The notes beneath the pieces were generated by a model. The model was not told where the DNA came from and searched no databases. It was given only the letters and a program-made list of their open reading frames with translations. From Azolla pinnata (taxonomy: Eukaryota; Streptophyta; Polypodiopsida; Salviniales; Salviniaceae), in contig JBBBWG010029832.1 of assembly GCA_037176905.1 (NCBI GenBank), forward strand, positions 1-37,841: a stretch of DNA of 37,841 nucleotides, written 5' to 3'. Shown here piece by piece: positions 11,110 through 22,600 of the stretch; position 1 is the stretch's first letter, and each line of letters starts with the position of its first letter. The translations under genes and the position numbers were made by a program.

Positions 11110-12050
11110 CTCCATCCTGTTTGTAAAAAACTTTAGCTGTTATTGATGATAGCTCAAGGCTGTTCTTTCTAAAATTTTCACATCAAACATTTGCGACACA
11201 TATTTTCGTAAATTGTATCCGAGAATCGGAGGAATGCAATGATATTCTTGATGATGCAAGGGTGGTTCTAAATTATTGAACTTCATCTGGAGCTATGTAT
11301 TGTCATGGACTATGTCCAAGCTCCGCCATCTACAGGACGAGGGCATCTCAGAAATGTTCATCACTGAAAATCATGCTTTCTTTTGGTTGACTAACATGAA
11401 GGTGCTCTTGCTTTCTGATGAAATGGATGAAGGGCAGGAAGCAACAGCCATTTATTATACCTTAGCATGCAGCAGGATGCTGTGAATCTCCAGCTGCTTC
11501 TTCTCTGGTAAATTTCAGCTATCTTTTGGTACTCTGGATTTATTCAAAGCTTTATTCAAGGATTTATTCACCTGAGTAGGTGCAAAATAAGAAGATGATT
11601 GTTGAACTCCTTATCGCAAAGCATATGGTTGCATTGATGATGGAAGAACAGGTTCCATCATTGGAGGCCTGAACTGGTTGATGATCTTAATTTACTTGGG
11701 CGATTGATTAATTAATCAGCAATTGAGCGTTAATAAAGTATTAATCAGCAATTGAGCGTTAATCAATTAATTAATCTGATGTTATTTGAACGCACAATAA
11801 ATTGATTTGTAATTTCTGATCCGATTGCTATTTTTCCAACTCCAAACTAACTAATTGTCATGCAAAGATTATTCTCCTTTGTCGCCCACAAATGAATTGT
11901 GTAACTAGAACCAATTAATCATCAGCTCATGGAGACATCAACTAGTAAATTCAAGTGCTGCATAAAAACGGATCAGATTGTAAACAATTCTTTTAATTTA
12001 GTGAATTTATGCCATTAGAAATAGAAGAAGAAAATTACTATTATAATCTG
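11110..12050. other. Intergenic, a short tandem duplication only
   Basis: A 29-bp-spaced duplication of TTAATCAGCAATTGAGCGTTAAT lies at about 11712 and 11741. An open frame of about 70 codons at 11276-11485 resembles nothing I know and starts inside probable 3' flank. No gene is claimed. Confidence 0.5.
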
Positions 12051-12062
12051 CATAATCATTTA

Positions 12063-12280
12063 TTATAGGAAGGATTAGTGATCATTTATGTGGGCGATAT
12101 ATCAGTAGCAATTATAATAGGAATTATAGGATTAATCATTTATTATAGGATTAATGATTATGCACAAGGGCATAATTTGTCAATCACTAATCCTTCCTAT
12201 AATTACAATGATCATTATTCTAGACAATTTCAGGGCATAATTTGTTGATCACTAATCCTTTGTATAATTACAATGATCAG
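12063..12280. repeat. Nested inverted and direct repeats
   Basis: The 19-bp TTATAGGAAGGATTAGTGA (12063-12081) is the exact reverse complement of 12184-12202. A block starting GGGCATAATTTGT and ending ATAATTACAATGATCA occurs at about 12167-12213 and again at 12234-12280 (67-bp spacing). It may be a decayed foldback element or MITE; no target-site duplication is evident. Confidence 0.7.
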
Positions 12281-12375
12281 TAATGCTAATGTAGGCAGGT
12301 TTATGTGTGTCTGGCTTCAACTTATCTCCTCTTAAAAAATTCTCCTTCTTATATATTATTTTGTATTATTTTCAT

Positions 12376-12491
12376 TTTCCAAGTCTCTTTATGCCTTACA
12401 TTCAGGATAATCTTAACATTTTTGCAGATGTAATTTCCAAGTCTCTTTATGCCTTACATTCAGGATAATCTTAACATTTTTGCAGATGTAA
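12376..12491. repeat. Exact 58-bp tandem duplication
   Basis: The unit starting TTTCCAAGTCTCTTTATGCC and ending TTTGCAGATGTAA occurs twice back to back without a difference that I can find. The lack of divergence implies recent origin. Confidence 0.9.
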
Positions 12492-12494
12492 TTC

Positions 12495-14860
12495 AAATAC
12501 ATGTGTGTTGTATGGGACAAGGTCACTACAAAAATTATATAGTTTGTAATTTTGTCAGAAACAATTTACTTCATGAATAGGCAAGCAAGGGTCTCAACAA
12601 AATTTTTTTGCTCCTAAATCTTTGAGGTTTGTTCACCACAACTTGCAATATTTAATCCAAAAAATGTGTTATGCATAAGTTAGCACACTCATGATTTTGA
12701 TCAATACGCTACAACACTCCATTAATTTAAATATGTTAAATCATGCGTATATGCTTATTGCCATAATATGTTGCAAGGTTAAACATGACTTCAATATTTC
12801 TTCCAAGGTAACTTAGAACATCTTTTTTTATTTTTGAATCAGTGGATTATTGAGTTAATTTATTATTGTTGCTTTAAGAACAAGGGCTCCCTGTAAGCTT
12901 CATAAATATGTTTTGTAGTGGTTCAACTAATATTAGCTAGTTGACAACCATATATCTAATTGAAGTTTTTTAACTAGTTACACTAACACTAAGAAGAGTT
13001 CTTATACCAAATGATTGGATTGCAAATGAGGGAGAAGGAAGAGACCCTCGATAAGAAGTTATTTTGTACTATTAATTTTTGAAATATTTGGAAGTATAAA
13101 TGTCTCATGGTTTTCCAAGGCCAACAAGTTACCCCCCTTGAGGTTGTGAGAAATATATAATTAGATGTTGTTTATCTCCTAAGGGCACGATTTGATGCGC
13201 TACAATGAAGTTCTAATAAAAAACATGAAAAGATAATAGAATTCATTGCGTTGTGGAGGACAATGTTAATTTATCTTTCTCATGATAGGGTTATTACGAT
13301 GGATATACAATACACTAAGTTGACTTTTTCCATCTCCCATTACTTAGAGGAGGTGTTAGAAGAAGGGGGATGAGGTATAATAAATTGTATTTCATGTCTT
13401 GGAAGATTATGCGGTATATGTAATGGACATACAACATGAGAGGTTATAACTTATTTCTTTTTAGATTTTCGACACTAGCGATAGTATGCATTTGTAATAG
13501 ACTTATTGTACGCTTTTTTTTACAATGTTTTTGTTCATTAATCGAAGAATCTTTTTGGGAAAAAAAAAGAAAATACAGGTGAATTTAAAAGGTGTTTTTT
13601 ATATTACATCAATTACATGGATCGCATTAGTCAGTCATATTGTATGTATATATAGCATTGAGGACTCACCACATGAATGTAGAGACATTGCGTAAGGTCA
13701 TAGATGGACTTGACTAAGAAGAATCACACACGAGAGTTAGTACCATTACTCTTTAACAATAAGTGATTTCTTCATTATAACTTTATTAATAAATACATAT
13801 TTGGCTCAAAAAGTATGTCAAGCTATTGCTTGTACTAGAAGGATTTAAACAATAAAAGAACGCTAATTATTTAAAAGATACTTGCATTGATGTTAATGAT
13901 AATGACTTTTCTATTAAAATGTAAATTAAAAAATAATAGTTACAACTTACATACATTATTTGTTCAATTTAACATTCTTTAGTAAGAGATAGCACAAAGA
14001 CTAGAAATCTTAATTGGTTAATAAACAAGTAAATTGTTAGTATGAGTAAGATTGATACAAAGATATAATTCTAAGTTTGTGTTTCTATATTGCTTTCTCA
14101 ACTATAATAGTTTTCTTGTCGTGAATCTTTTGTATTTTCTTTCTTTTGCTTCTGCATCATCTACTATTGTGAGATATATATTTGGTCTATCTATTCGAAC
14201 TCTAACTTAAACTTTGGAAATGACAAAGAACCTAGAACTCAAAGATAAATGTTAAGATCTCTTTTTTCTTTGTAAGATACAAGCTAAACGAAGACATTGA
14301 TTATAGGTCACAGTTGACAAGCCTCATGGTGAGGAGAGAAGGAAATTACCTCGTCTTGATCAAGAAAAGTTTATATGACTTCCATGTCTTGAGAATTATA
14401 TGTTATGAGAAGTTCATTTCTTACTTCTAACATCGCAAATGTTATTGATCCTACTAAACTATATATAGATGTGTGTACATTATCTAAAAAGTCTTAAATA
14501 AACCTTATTTAGTACTAGAAAAAATAAATTAGAGATCAATGATCTGAAAATAAACTTTAATCATGTCAAGATTTAAATAAAAAGGACTTGAGAACTTAAC
14601 CTATACTTTATATTACAAGAATAAAGTGCAACCAATCAAAGAATTTCTTTTGGCTCCCTAATTATATTATCTACATTGTTTAAAAGGTATAATAAAGTAT
14701 TATACGAACATAGTAAAAACAAATTTAATTGATTTACTCTTAACATTTATACAAATGACAATAAATATACTCCTCATGGCCGAAACTCATACATGACTTT
14801 ATAACTAAAGATGCACCTGGCCATATAACAATACATAGCTGTGTGTAACATAACTAAAGA
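12495..14860. other. AT-rich intergenic desert, no gene seen
   Basis: No coding frame, RNA gene or clear repeat could be supported here. Composition is strongly AT-rich, with poly(A/T) runs and ATATAT words. It is probably old transposon-derived DNA, but I cannot show this from sequence. Confidence 0.5.
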
Positions 14861-14866
14861 AACAAT

Positions 14867-15030
14867 TTAGCTCGGACAATCAGCTTGTACGTTTCAACAA
14901 GCTGATCTGTCCATGAAACACTTTAGCTCGGACAATCAGCTTGCACGTTTCAACAAGCTGATCTGTCCATGAAACACTTTAGCTCGGACAATTAGCTTGG
15001 ACAATTAGCTTGTATGTTTCGACAAATTGA
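14867..15030. repeat. 56-bp tandem array in which each unit is a hairpin
   Basis: Units begin TTAGCTCGGACAATCAGC at 14867, 14923 and 14979. In unit 1, GGACAATCAGCTTG (14874-14887) pairs with CAAGCTGATCTGTCC (14898-14912) around a 10-nt loop, with a single bulge. Unit 2 is the same apart from a base in the loop. Unit 3 is decayed and has an extra GGACAATTAGCTT insert. Confidence 0.85.
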
Positions 15031-15279
15031 TTGGAAATGGAGACTAGACACTAGTCATGCTAAACAAAGGTCTTTCGACAAACCGCTTTCGGTCTTTCGG
15101 GAACAGATGGGCGTGTTACTAACTTTAGACCAATTACAACCATAGGATTGTACTTAATACGACGACCACCATAGCATATCAGCCCCTTGTTGTTTAACCT
15201 TTGTTTATTGTATTTTCTCTTACAGATTCTCTTAGAATACATCTATTACGAGGAAGTGTCGAATAAGGTTAGATAATAA

Positions 15280-15545
15280 CCGCATTCATACTGTCCATTT
15301 GGTTGGGCTACACTTGTAATAACCTAAAACTTGGACTATATAATTTAAGTTTAAATGCCATTTGATTATGTTGCTCATTTGTGAATACAAAGTATTCTTG
15401 TGCCTATCATGTTTCTCTCTGTCATACACACTCACTCTTCTAATACTCTCCAACTCAAATCTGAAGTACTTTATTTCAAATCTTGACTTGCTCATTCTCA
15501 TCGTACTCTTGTTTGTTCTTCTTTAGCATACTGCTGAACTGCTGT
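15280..15545 (+). other. Possible LTR-like fragment
   Basis: A TATA-like CTATATAATTT at about 15337 is followed by a CT-rich stretch (TCTCTCTGTCATACACACTC, TCTAATACTCTCCAACTC). This resembles the promoter/R region of some plant copia LTRs. No paired LTR, primer-binding site or coding domain was found, so this is weak. Confidence 0.2.
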
Positions 15546-15600
15546 AGTAATGAAGGTGAGAGCTCCTTGTATAACATATGTGAGCTCATGCATGCTCCCC

Positions 15601-15672
15601 ACTTGGCATTCATGCAAACATGCCACTTGGCATTCATGCAAACATGCCACTTGGCAGTTATGCGTGAGCCCG
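15601..15672. repeat. 24-bp tandem repeat, nearly three copies
   Basis: ACTTGGCATTCATGCAAACA plus TGCC is present at 15601-15624 and 15625-15648, with a partial third copy (ACTTGGCAGTTATGC) following. The repeat keeps a frame open on both strands, which explains the small open frames here. Confidence 0.9.
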
Positions 15673-15759
15673 AAATGACGAGTTGGTTAATAGCTCTTGG
15701 AATATTAGTTATAGTGTTTTCTTGAAAACTGGCATGGTGCCGAAACACCATCGAGGAGT

Positions 15760-16200
15760 AGGTATATTTAGATAATAATGTAAATTGTAAAAAAAAAAAG
15801 GGTTAATAATAATGTCTTTTATTTGAAAGGTAACGGTTTAAAGCTTGAACATACATCTCTTGTTGATTATAACTTTATGCATCTGTAATATAAATCTCAT
15901 GTATGTAATGGTTGCAACTCAATCCAACCGCACTTAGTGTTATAGCTAGAGTCATTAGCTGATGTCAAAACAAAACAAGAGATTGAACGATTGGAGGAAG
16001 ATATAAGAGAATAAAAGAAGAGAGAAGAGTGGATTGCTAAAATAAGAGTGGGTTATTAGAATAGAATGAGTATAAGGAGTTGGATACAAGATAGGCTTGG
16101 AGCTGAAAATTGGTGTTGCTTCGAATCAATTTGATATGATCTATATGTCTCAATTTATAGGTTTTTATAGAATAACTTAATGATTTCTAGAATATTCTAG
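15760..16200. other. Intergenic, no gene seen
   Basis: AT-rich sequence with a GA-rich patch (about 15985-16030) next to the gag relic. It may belong to the same decayed retroelement, but nothing in it confirms this. Confidence 0.4.
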
Positions 16201-16202
16201 AT

Positions 16203-16654
16203 TTAGTGTCGGGTTATCCATTGGTGTTGGGCTATGTGTTTGCCATGGAGTTGGGATGAGGCTATGTTATTGCCTTGGAGATTGTGTCGTCACTGATGCA
16301 TAAGTTGGCACAAATCTTGATTTTGTTTGCCATTGTTTTTGCTCGATCCGGTACTCAAAAAGCCAATTATCACACTATATTGTTCAGCTAATAGCTTCTG
16401 TAAGGGATTTTGGATCCTTAGGGAAGGTAAGATGTAAATCTTTTACATCCCCATGGAGGCCCAAACGAAACTGCTCAATTAGGGCTTGTTCGTCCCAAAG
16501 AATATTACTTGCAATGAAATGAAAATTGGTTGCATATGTTGATGTTGGTTGATCCCCTTGCCGTAGTGTGCGAATCTTACACTATCATGTTTTCGGAATA
16601 AGCCTTTAATTCTTTAAAGTTCTCGAGTAGGGGAGGATTTGCTTCTAACAATGG
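16203..16654 (-). pseudogene. Decayed Ty3/gypsy-type gag fragment
   Basis: Read on the minus strand from 16654, one frame gives a gag-like stretch with PPLLENFKELKAYSEN, then a stop. The next frame (about 16590 down to 16380) continues with IRTLRQG, then FIASNILWDEQALIEQFRLG and DVKDLHLTFP. Further on, SLTEAIS is followed by stops and then CDNWLFEYR. This order (LLExF..., LRQG, WxexaLxxqFrxGL, vKDLL, SLxeAI, CDNRLFERR) is the usual one in plant and vertebrate gypsy-type Gag proteins. It has at least one frameshift and three in-frame stops, so it is non-functional. Neither flanking LTRs nor a pol region were recognised. Confidence 0.75.
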
Positions 16655-16659
16655 AGCAA

Positions 16660-17815
16660 ACTATGACAATACTTATAGGGAGCTAACAATATACAATTGA
16701 CGTTTAAGTTAGTTGTACATTGACCCCAACTATACTAGTAACATTAACATCTTTAATATGAACATCCAAGTACGTGTTCACTCACACAAGCAAAGCAATA
16801 TCAAGGTCAAAAGTACATTAACAATACTCTCTAACTTCAAAGTGGAATCTTGTAGAGTGATAAAAGAAGTTATTTAACTACAAAGATTATCGATCAACTT
16901 TTACATGTGAGGCATTAAAAGGTTTGTCTAGATGTTGAACCAATACCTTTTACTTACACGTGATAGACAATATAGATAATAAATATAATAGAAAAAGAAA
17001 GCGAAAGAACGTGATATTAATTCAATTTACAAGTCAAATTGATCTAGTCAAATCAATCAACTTGACTTAGTTCAATTTGAAAAGAGAGAGAGAGAGAGAA
17101 AACCACTTCGGATCAATTTGTTGGATGTCTATAGATCGACACAATGAGAGTAATTTCGCAATGTTATCTAGCTATGAAGATCATCGATTAATTTAATAAC
17201 AAATCATTAAATTTAGAACAATACTTGAACACTACATTATTGTAGAGAAGTATGAGAATCTGAAGAAAACAATTGATCCAATGGATTTTCAAAATACGAA
17301 AGCGTGTGATAGTAAATAGGCAGATTATAAGAGAAACGAGCAAAAATTAGAGTGCACAGGTTCGCGCGTAAGGATGTTTTAACATATGTTATGTTGACTA
17401 ACGACAAATTAGATTTGTTCAGATGTTGTTTGGCTAGTACTTTCAAAACTACCCCTTTGATACATACAAGAAAATATAGCAGAAGAAGAAGAACAGGAAA
17501 TCATATAGTCGCAAGACAATTCAGTCGAGTTGATCCAAGTCAACTCAGATTTCATATGTTGCAGTAAAGAGAACAATCACGTTGGACTCGTCTGTTAGAT
17601 CAGGACGAGAGGTCAAACAAGGCAATAAACAAGCTTTCGTGGCTACTTTGACAAATCTTGTTTTGGCTAACACCTTGACTTATGAATCGGTATCAAACTT
17701 AGATATGCTTGGGATCAAAGCAGATGAATGGGTTTTCTGCTTGCCAGATTGTGGGTTGACTATCCCTCTGCATGGTAAGAGTAGAAATTGGTTCGATCTG
17801 GTTTGCACTACAACT
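16660..17815. other. Intergenic, no gene seen
   Basis: AT-rich DNA with a short (GA)n run near 17085-17098. Open frames at 17237-17567 overlap on both strands and resemble nothing known to me. It may be more of the same retroelement remains. Confidence 0.4.
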
Positions 17816-17824
17816 ATCGAACCG

Positions 17825-18195
17825 GGGCTCGAATCTCACCACCAGCATTTTCTAAACCTATCGATCGAAACTATTCACACGAGCTCAGTCAAATCTCACC
17901 ACCCGCATTTCCAAACTATCGAGCCTCAAACTGCTCGTGAGCTCGATCGAATCGCACCACCGGCATTCCTAAACTTGCCGACCGGAACCGGATCGCACAC
18001 CACCGGCCATTTTCTAAACTTATCGGCCAGAGCGATTCGTGAGCCCGAATCGAGATCCCGCCACCAACATTGTCTAGAACCTTATCGATCGGAGCCTATT
18101 CGAAATGCTTATCGATCGGATCGGAACCATTCGAAGAGCTCGAATCGAATCTCCAGACATTTCCAAACTTATCGATCGAAACTATTCGATGTTTT
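17825..18195. repeat. Degenerate ~50-60-bp tandem repeat rich in ATCGATCG
   Basis: About six units follow the pattern CTCGAATC-(T/G)CACCACC-GCATTT-CTAAAC-TATCGATCGAAACTATTC-GTGAG, starting near 17828, 17883, 17941, 17991, 18043 and 18138. The repeat keeps one plus-strand frame open from about 17582 to 18241. That frame begins at a TTG, has Ser/His/Arg-rich composition and looks like a by-product of the repeat, so I do not call it a gene. Confidence 0.8.
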
Positions 18196-18289
18196 TTCCA
18201 CACCTAAACATCGATCCAAATTGTATACCTCCGCGGATTGATTGATTGAACTCATGACCTCTTAGTCCTCACCAGACACAACTTTCCTT

Positions 18290-18450
18290 ATCTTCTTCTT
18301 CTTCTTTCTTCTTCTTTCTTCATCATCATCATCATCTTCTTCTTCTTCTTCTTCATCTTCATCTTCTTCTTCTTCTTCTTCATCTTCATCTTCTTCTTCT
18401 TCTTCTTCTTCTTCTTCTTCTTCTTTTTCTCTTCTTCTTCTTCTTCTTCC
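18290..18450. repeat. (CTT)n/(CAT)n microsatellite 5' of the PWWP gene
   Basis: About 160 bp of TTC/CTT triplets with CATCATCAT and TTCATCTTCATC interruptions. It lies at or just before the likely transcription start, as CT-rich tracts often do in plant promoters and leaders. On the minus strand it reads as Glu- or Lys-runs, which are artefacts. Confidence 0.9.
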
Positions 18451-18598
18451 CAAAGATCCCACAGGTCAAAACACTCTTCCCAAAGCAGCTCCTCCTCTCT
18501 CTGCTCTGCTCTCGGCCTCTGTGTTGGCGAGCTCTCGTCCGCCCCATTTCCTGCACCTCGGGCAGCAGGTGCCCGCCCCCATCTCACCCTCATCCCAG

Positions 18599-19608
18599 GT
18601 AAGGCTTACACTCCGTTCTTCAGATTTCCAGAGTTCCAGTGTCGTCGATCTCTCTCTCTCTCTCTCTTCCGGCGAAATTGTGCGCTTGCTTCTTTTGTTT
18701 CCTCCCGTGATGATCTTGCCATTGTCGAGGGCGCATTCTCCTTGCCTACGAAATTAGGGCGTCGGACTTTACAGGTCTTCAATTATGGGGCACGGCCTCT
18801 GATGGAACCCCAAATCGATCCCATGGGCCATTTTTGTTGCGCCTACCGCAAAATTAGGGCCCCACGGGTGTGAAAATTGTGGATGTTTTGTCTCTTCTCG
18901 CTTGTTCTGAGATTCCGCTTCAGAACCGTGGTTGTTGCAGTTTTTGTTGCTTTCGCTGCCCAAAACAAATGTTCCGGCCTTGATTAGGTGATGTATGGGG
19001 CCATAATTCTCCGTTCCTTCGAGCTTCAAAGGCTTGATTTGAAGACGCAGGGCCTCAATTTTCCATAATTCTTGAGTTTCACAGTTCGGTTCTTCTCAAA
19101 CTTATGTCTCTTGTACGGAGCATGTAAGCTTTGGGATCTCAAAGCTCCAGCTCTTTGTGTTACATACCTGCTAGGCTAATCCACCTCGTTCAGAAGATTG
19201 ATGTCGTAAGCTCCATACTGCCTAACCAGGCCTTCTCACGACGTTTCTCTATACGCTTTAATGGTTTAAGCTCAAGAGGGGTACATACTGCTAGAATACT
19301 ACATAGCAAAAATGGACATTTTTTGAAAGAGTCTAGGGTTTTTATTATCCAAGGCCTTCGTCTTGACATTGTTGCTGAAATTTCACAACCTTCCCTTTCT
19401 ATTGAACAATTGGGGTGTCAGATGCATCTTGGCATTCATGGGACACTCCCGTTTCCATCTTTGAAGAGTTTCTTATCAAACAAACAAAATCGTGTCTTAT
19501 CACCACCCGAACAAACCCGCTTTGGCAATTGGACTTTCTTAGAAGGACTCCAGTTTCAGATTCATCTGTGTTAATACTTTCTGATCTATTTTCTGATCTA
19601 TTTTTCAG
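18599..19608 (+). other. Probable 5'-leader intron of the PWWP gene
   Basis: A strong donor (CATCCCAG/GTAAGG) at 18598/18599 and a strong acceptor (CTGATCTATTTTTCAG) ending at 19608 bracket about 1 kb of T-rich sequence. The acceptor lies 49 nt before the start codon. Splicing would join a CT-rich leader to AAAATAGATC and the coding exon. The intron is inferred from signals only. Confidence 0.55.
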
Positions 19609-19657
19609 CCAAAATAGATCTTTTTCCCCAATTCACCTCCATTGAAGATATTGTCAC

Positions 19658-22600
19658 ATGGGATGGTGGAAGAAGCTTAAAAGTATCCACATGGCATCCA
19701 AGGAAAATATCTCGGTGCCAGGTAGTGATGAGGATTTGGTGCAGAGAGATACAGTGACGACTTCCTCATCAATTAAAGCTGATACTTTTGTACCAAACAC
19801 TGAACTAGGCTCAGAACAGCATAAAGTTAACTATGCTGTGGAAGATGAAGGTTCTTCAGCCAAGAAAATGCCCATTTCAGACGGCATTCAATCACAAAAT
19901 ACTTCAGCAGGGCAGTCGGTTAACTACATTGTGGCAGATGTTCCAGATGCTTTGACAGAGGAATTTTCCGTTTCAGATGGCATTCGGTGCTCATTCCCTA
20001 CTCACGATGAGGCTAAATTACCCGCTGTCAAAGATTCTGCCTGTGAGGATGTGGAAGATGTGAAAGATGACAGTCACTCAAAGCATTCAGTGTCATCCAT
20101 TTCACAAGATATAACTTATCCTTCTGTAACGATCTCCATTTCAGGTGAGACTCGATGCACATCCCACGTTGATGATGAGACCAAAGATTCTGTTCTTAAC
20201 AGTAGCTCTCACAAGGATTTGGAAGTTGTGAAAGGTGATAGACATTTACCAGTTGATACAGTAGAGGAAAATTATGAGAAGGAGGTAATGCCTCTGTGCC
20301 CATACAATGATGCACATGTGCCTGATCATTCCACAGTAGAAGTTGCAGATGATGACAATGAATCTGCGAAGAGTGGGAACCGTGGGGGAGATTCAGTAAG
20401 TGCTCAATTTGATGCAGGCAAACAAGAGGAAGCGATAGCAGGCATAAGAAGAGATCACGTAGGTGCAGTACAGAAATCCAATTCTAGTAGTCATGTCGGT
20501 CAACTGAATTCGGAGGTGGATACAGATGAGGCATCCAAATCACTCCTTGAAGATACAACCATCACAATTTCTTCAGGTGAAGATTTCCATTCCGAATCAA
20601 GGCTTGAAATTGCTATCGCATCTAATGTATCTGCAAAAGATGCACACTCTGCGATGGATGAAAGGAATGGAATGTGTGATGTCGAGTTAAGTGTGGACAT
20701 AGAGGGTACCAAGGGAAGAAAACTATGTGGAATGGTGGGCAATAGAGCTGAAAATGTTATCGTATCAGAGAATAATTTGGAGAAAGGAACAGTTAAGACA
20801 AATGCGGAACATGATAATGAATCTCGACCAGTGAATATGATGAAGACCTCACAGTGCCCGAAGCCATCTACAGACGGTTTACCAGTAGAAGACATTTTGG
20901 CAGGTACTAGCAACGAGGCAACAATAGAGGTTCATGCAAAAATGAGCCAAGAAGAGCATAAAAGAACTACCTTTCAGAGTGATGACAATGAAATAAAGAA
21001 GGAGAATTTGCTTATTCCATGCTCAAAATCTAATAAATCGGCCGAGTCTGAAAAACTGAAGGTAGCATCTCCTGCGGTCGAAACTGTATTGGAGAAACAG
21101 GATAAAGCTTCTAATTCATGTGATATAAGTCTGCCTCAACCAGATGAAGCATTATTTCCACAAACTGATGTAACATCTGTGGTTCCTGCTTTGCAGGAAA
21201 ATGATAAGCTGGCAGAGGTAGGAAATAATGTGCCAATGAATAAGAACAGCAATGCAGCTGGCATTCTATCTAAAGAACACGATAACAATGAGGAAATAGG
21301 TAGAGGAAACAATATTTATGATGAAACTGAGGGTGAAATGCTAGCTAATGATCTAGAAGAGAGCAACTCAGTCAGCAGCAAAGGTGAGCCTTGCAATGAA
21401 ACAGAAGCTTTCGAAATCGGGGATCTGGTATGGGCTAAAGTGAAGTCCCATCCTTGGTGGCCAGCACAAATTTTTAATCCCACCGATGCATCGAAGTCTG
21501 CTATGAAAATGCAAAAGGATGGAAGGTTTTTGCTAGCATTTTTCGGCGATGGCACTTTTGCTTGGCTACAAGGTTCTGAAATGATACCATTTAAACCTAG
21601 TTTTGAAGAGATGGCGAAGCAAACGACAATAAAGAGATTCCGAAAAGCTGTAGATGAAGCACTCGAAGAAGTCTGTCGACGATCAGCAGTCGGCCTGACT
21701 TCTAAGTACCATGCAGGAACTCCATACAGGAAAATCACACTTCCAGATGCGAATTCCGCTATTCAAAAAGCTGCGGCAATCGAAAATCATCCAGATATTT
21801 CATCAAATGTGCATATGTTTGAGCCAGTGAAGGCATTGGGCTATTTGAGGAGTATTGCTTGCTCTCCCTTTAGCATGTGCGATTTGAGCTTGGAATCAGC
21901 AGAATTGCTTGGCCATGTCTTCGCTTTGCGCAATTTCATGGTGCCCTCCGAGAATTGCCTTGAATATGAGAAAATGTATGGTTCATCATCTGCTCGAAAA
22001 GCGTCTGGATCTAATCGGAAGAGGAGATTTTCTTCTTTGGAATCAGCTGCAGATGATGAATCCGTGGAAACAAGAACAGATCGACAGGATGCCGATGTTT
22101 CTTATCAAACTCCAAAACTGCTGGAAAATGCCAGCCCCCAACATGACAACGAAGAAATTCCGTCACACACTGGTTTCGAATCGGAACAATGCAAACCGGA
22201 GCTCACGATGACGGAATCATCAGAAGAGAGAAACGGAGAGAATGCGGTGGAGATGAAACGCAATGGTGGCATGCGAAAACTCCGGGGAGCGAAAATGCAG
22301 GGCAGAATCGAGCGGAAGAAGCTCTCAAAGTTCGGCGATAGCATGAAAAAGGTTGCTGGTGAGCTGACAGGTTCACTTCCCCTCGCGAAATGCGTGGAGG
22401 AGCCATCGAGCAAGAGGGTGAAATCAAGCTCGAAAGAAGCGCCTTCTTCGGAGGGTGGTATCAGTCTCGCGCAACTCTGCGAGGGCCTACATGTTTCCGC
22501 GAGGGATCCGCTGAATTCCTCAGGCATGAATCTGCTCCAAGATAGAGTCAAAGAAGGCATCCTTCGATTTCGTACCAAAGTATTCAAAGACAGCACTGGG

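Noticed and set aside
15060-15242. Possible organelle DNA insertion, from a minus-strand frame ending in RPSVPERPKAVCRKTFV
   Set aside because: I could not match it to any plastid or mitochondrial gene, and the surrounding bases look like ordinary AT-rich intergenic DNA.
14867-15672. CRISPR array
   Set aside because: The repeats are contiguous tandem units without unique spacers, in a plant nuclear context and with no cas genes.
17582-18241. 219-codon plus-strand frame as a gene
   Set aside because: It begins at TTG, not ATG. Most of it is the degenerate 50-60-bp repeat, and no domain or family resemblance is visible.
18262-18593. Minus-strand frames encoding Glu-rich or Lys-rich runs
   Set aside because: They are translations of the CTT/CAT microsatellite in two frames, with no conserved sequence at either end.
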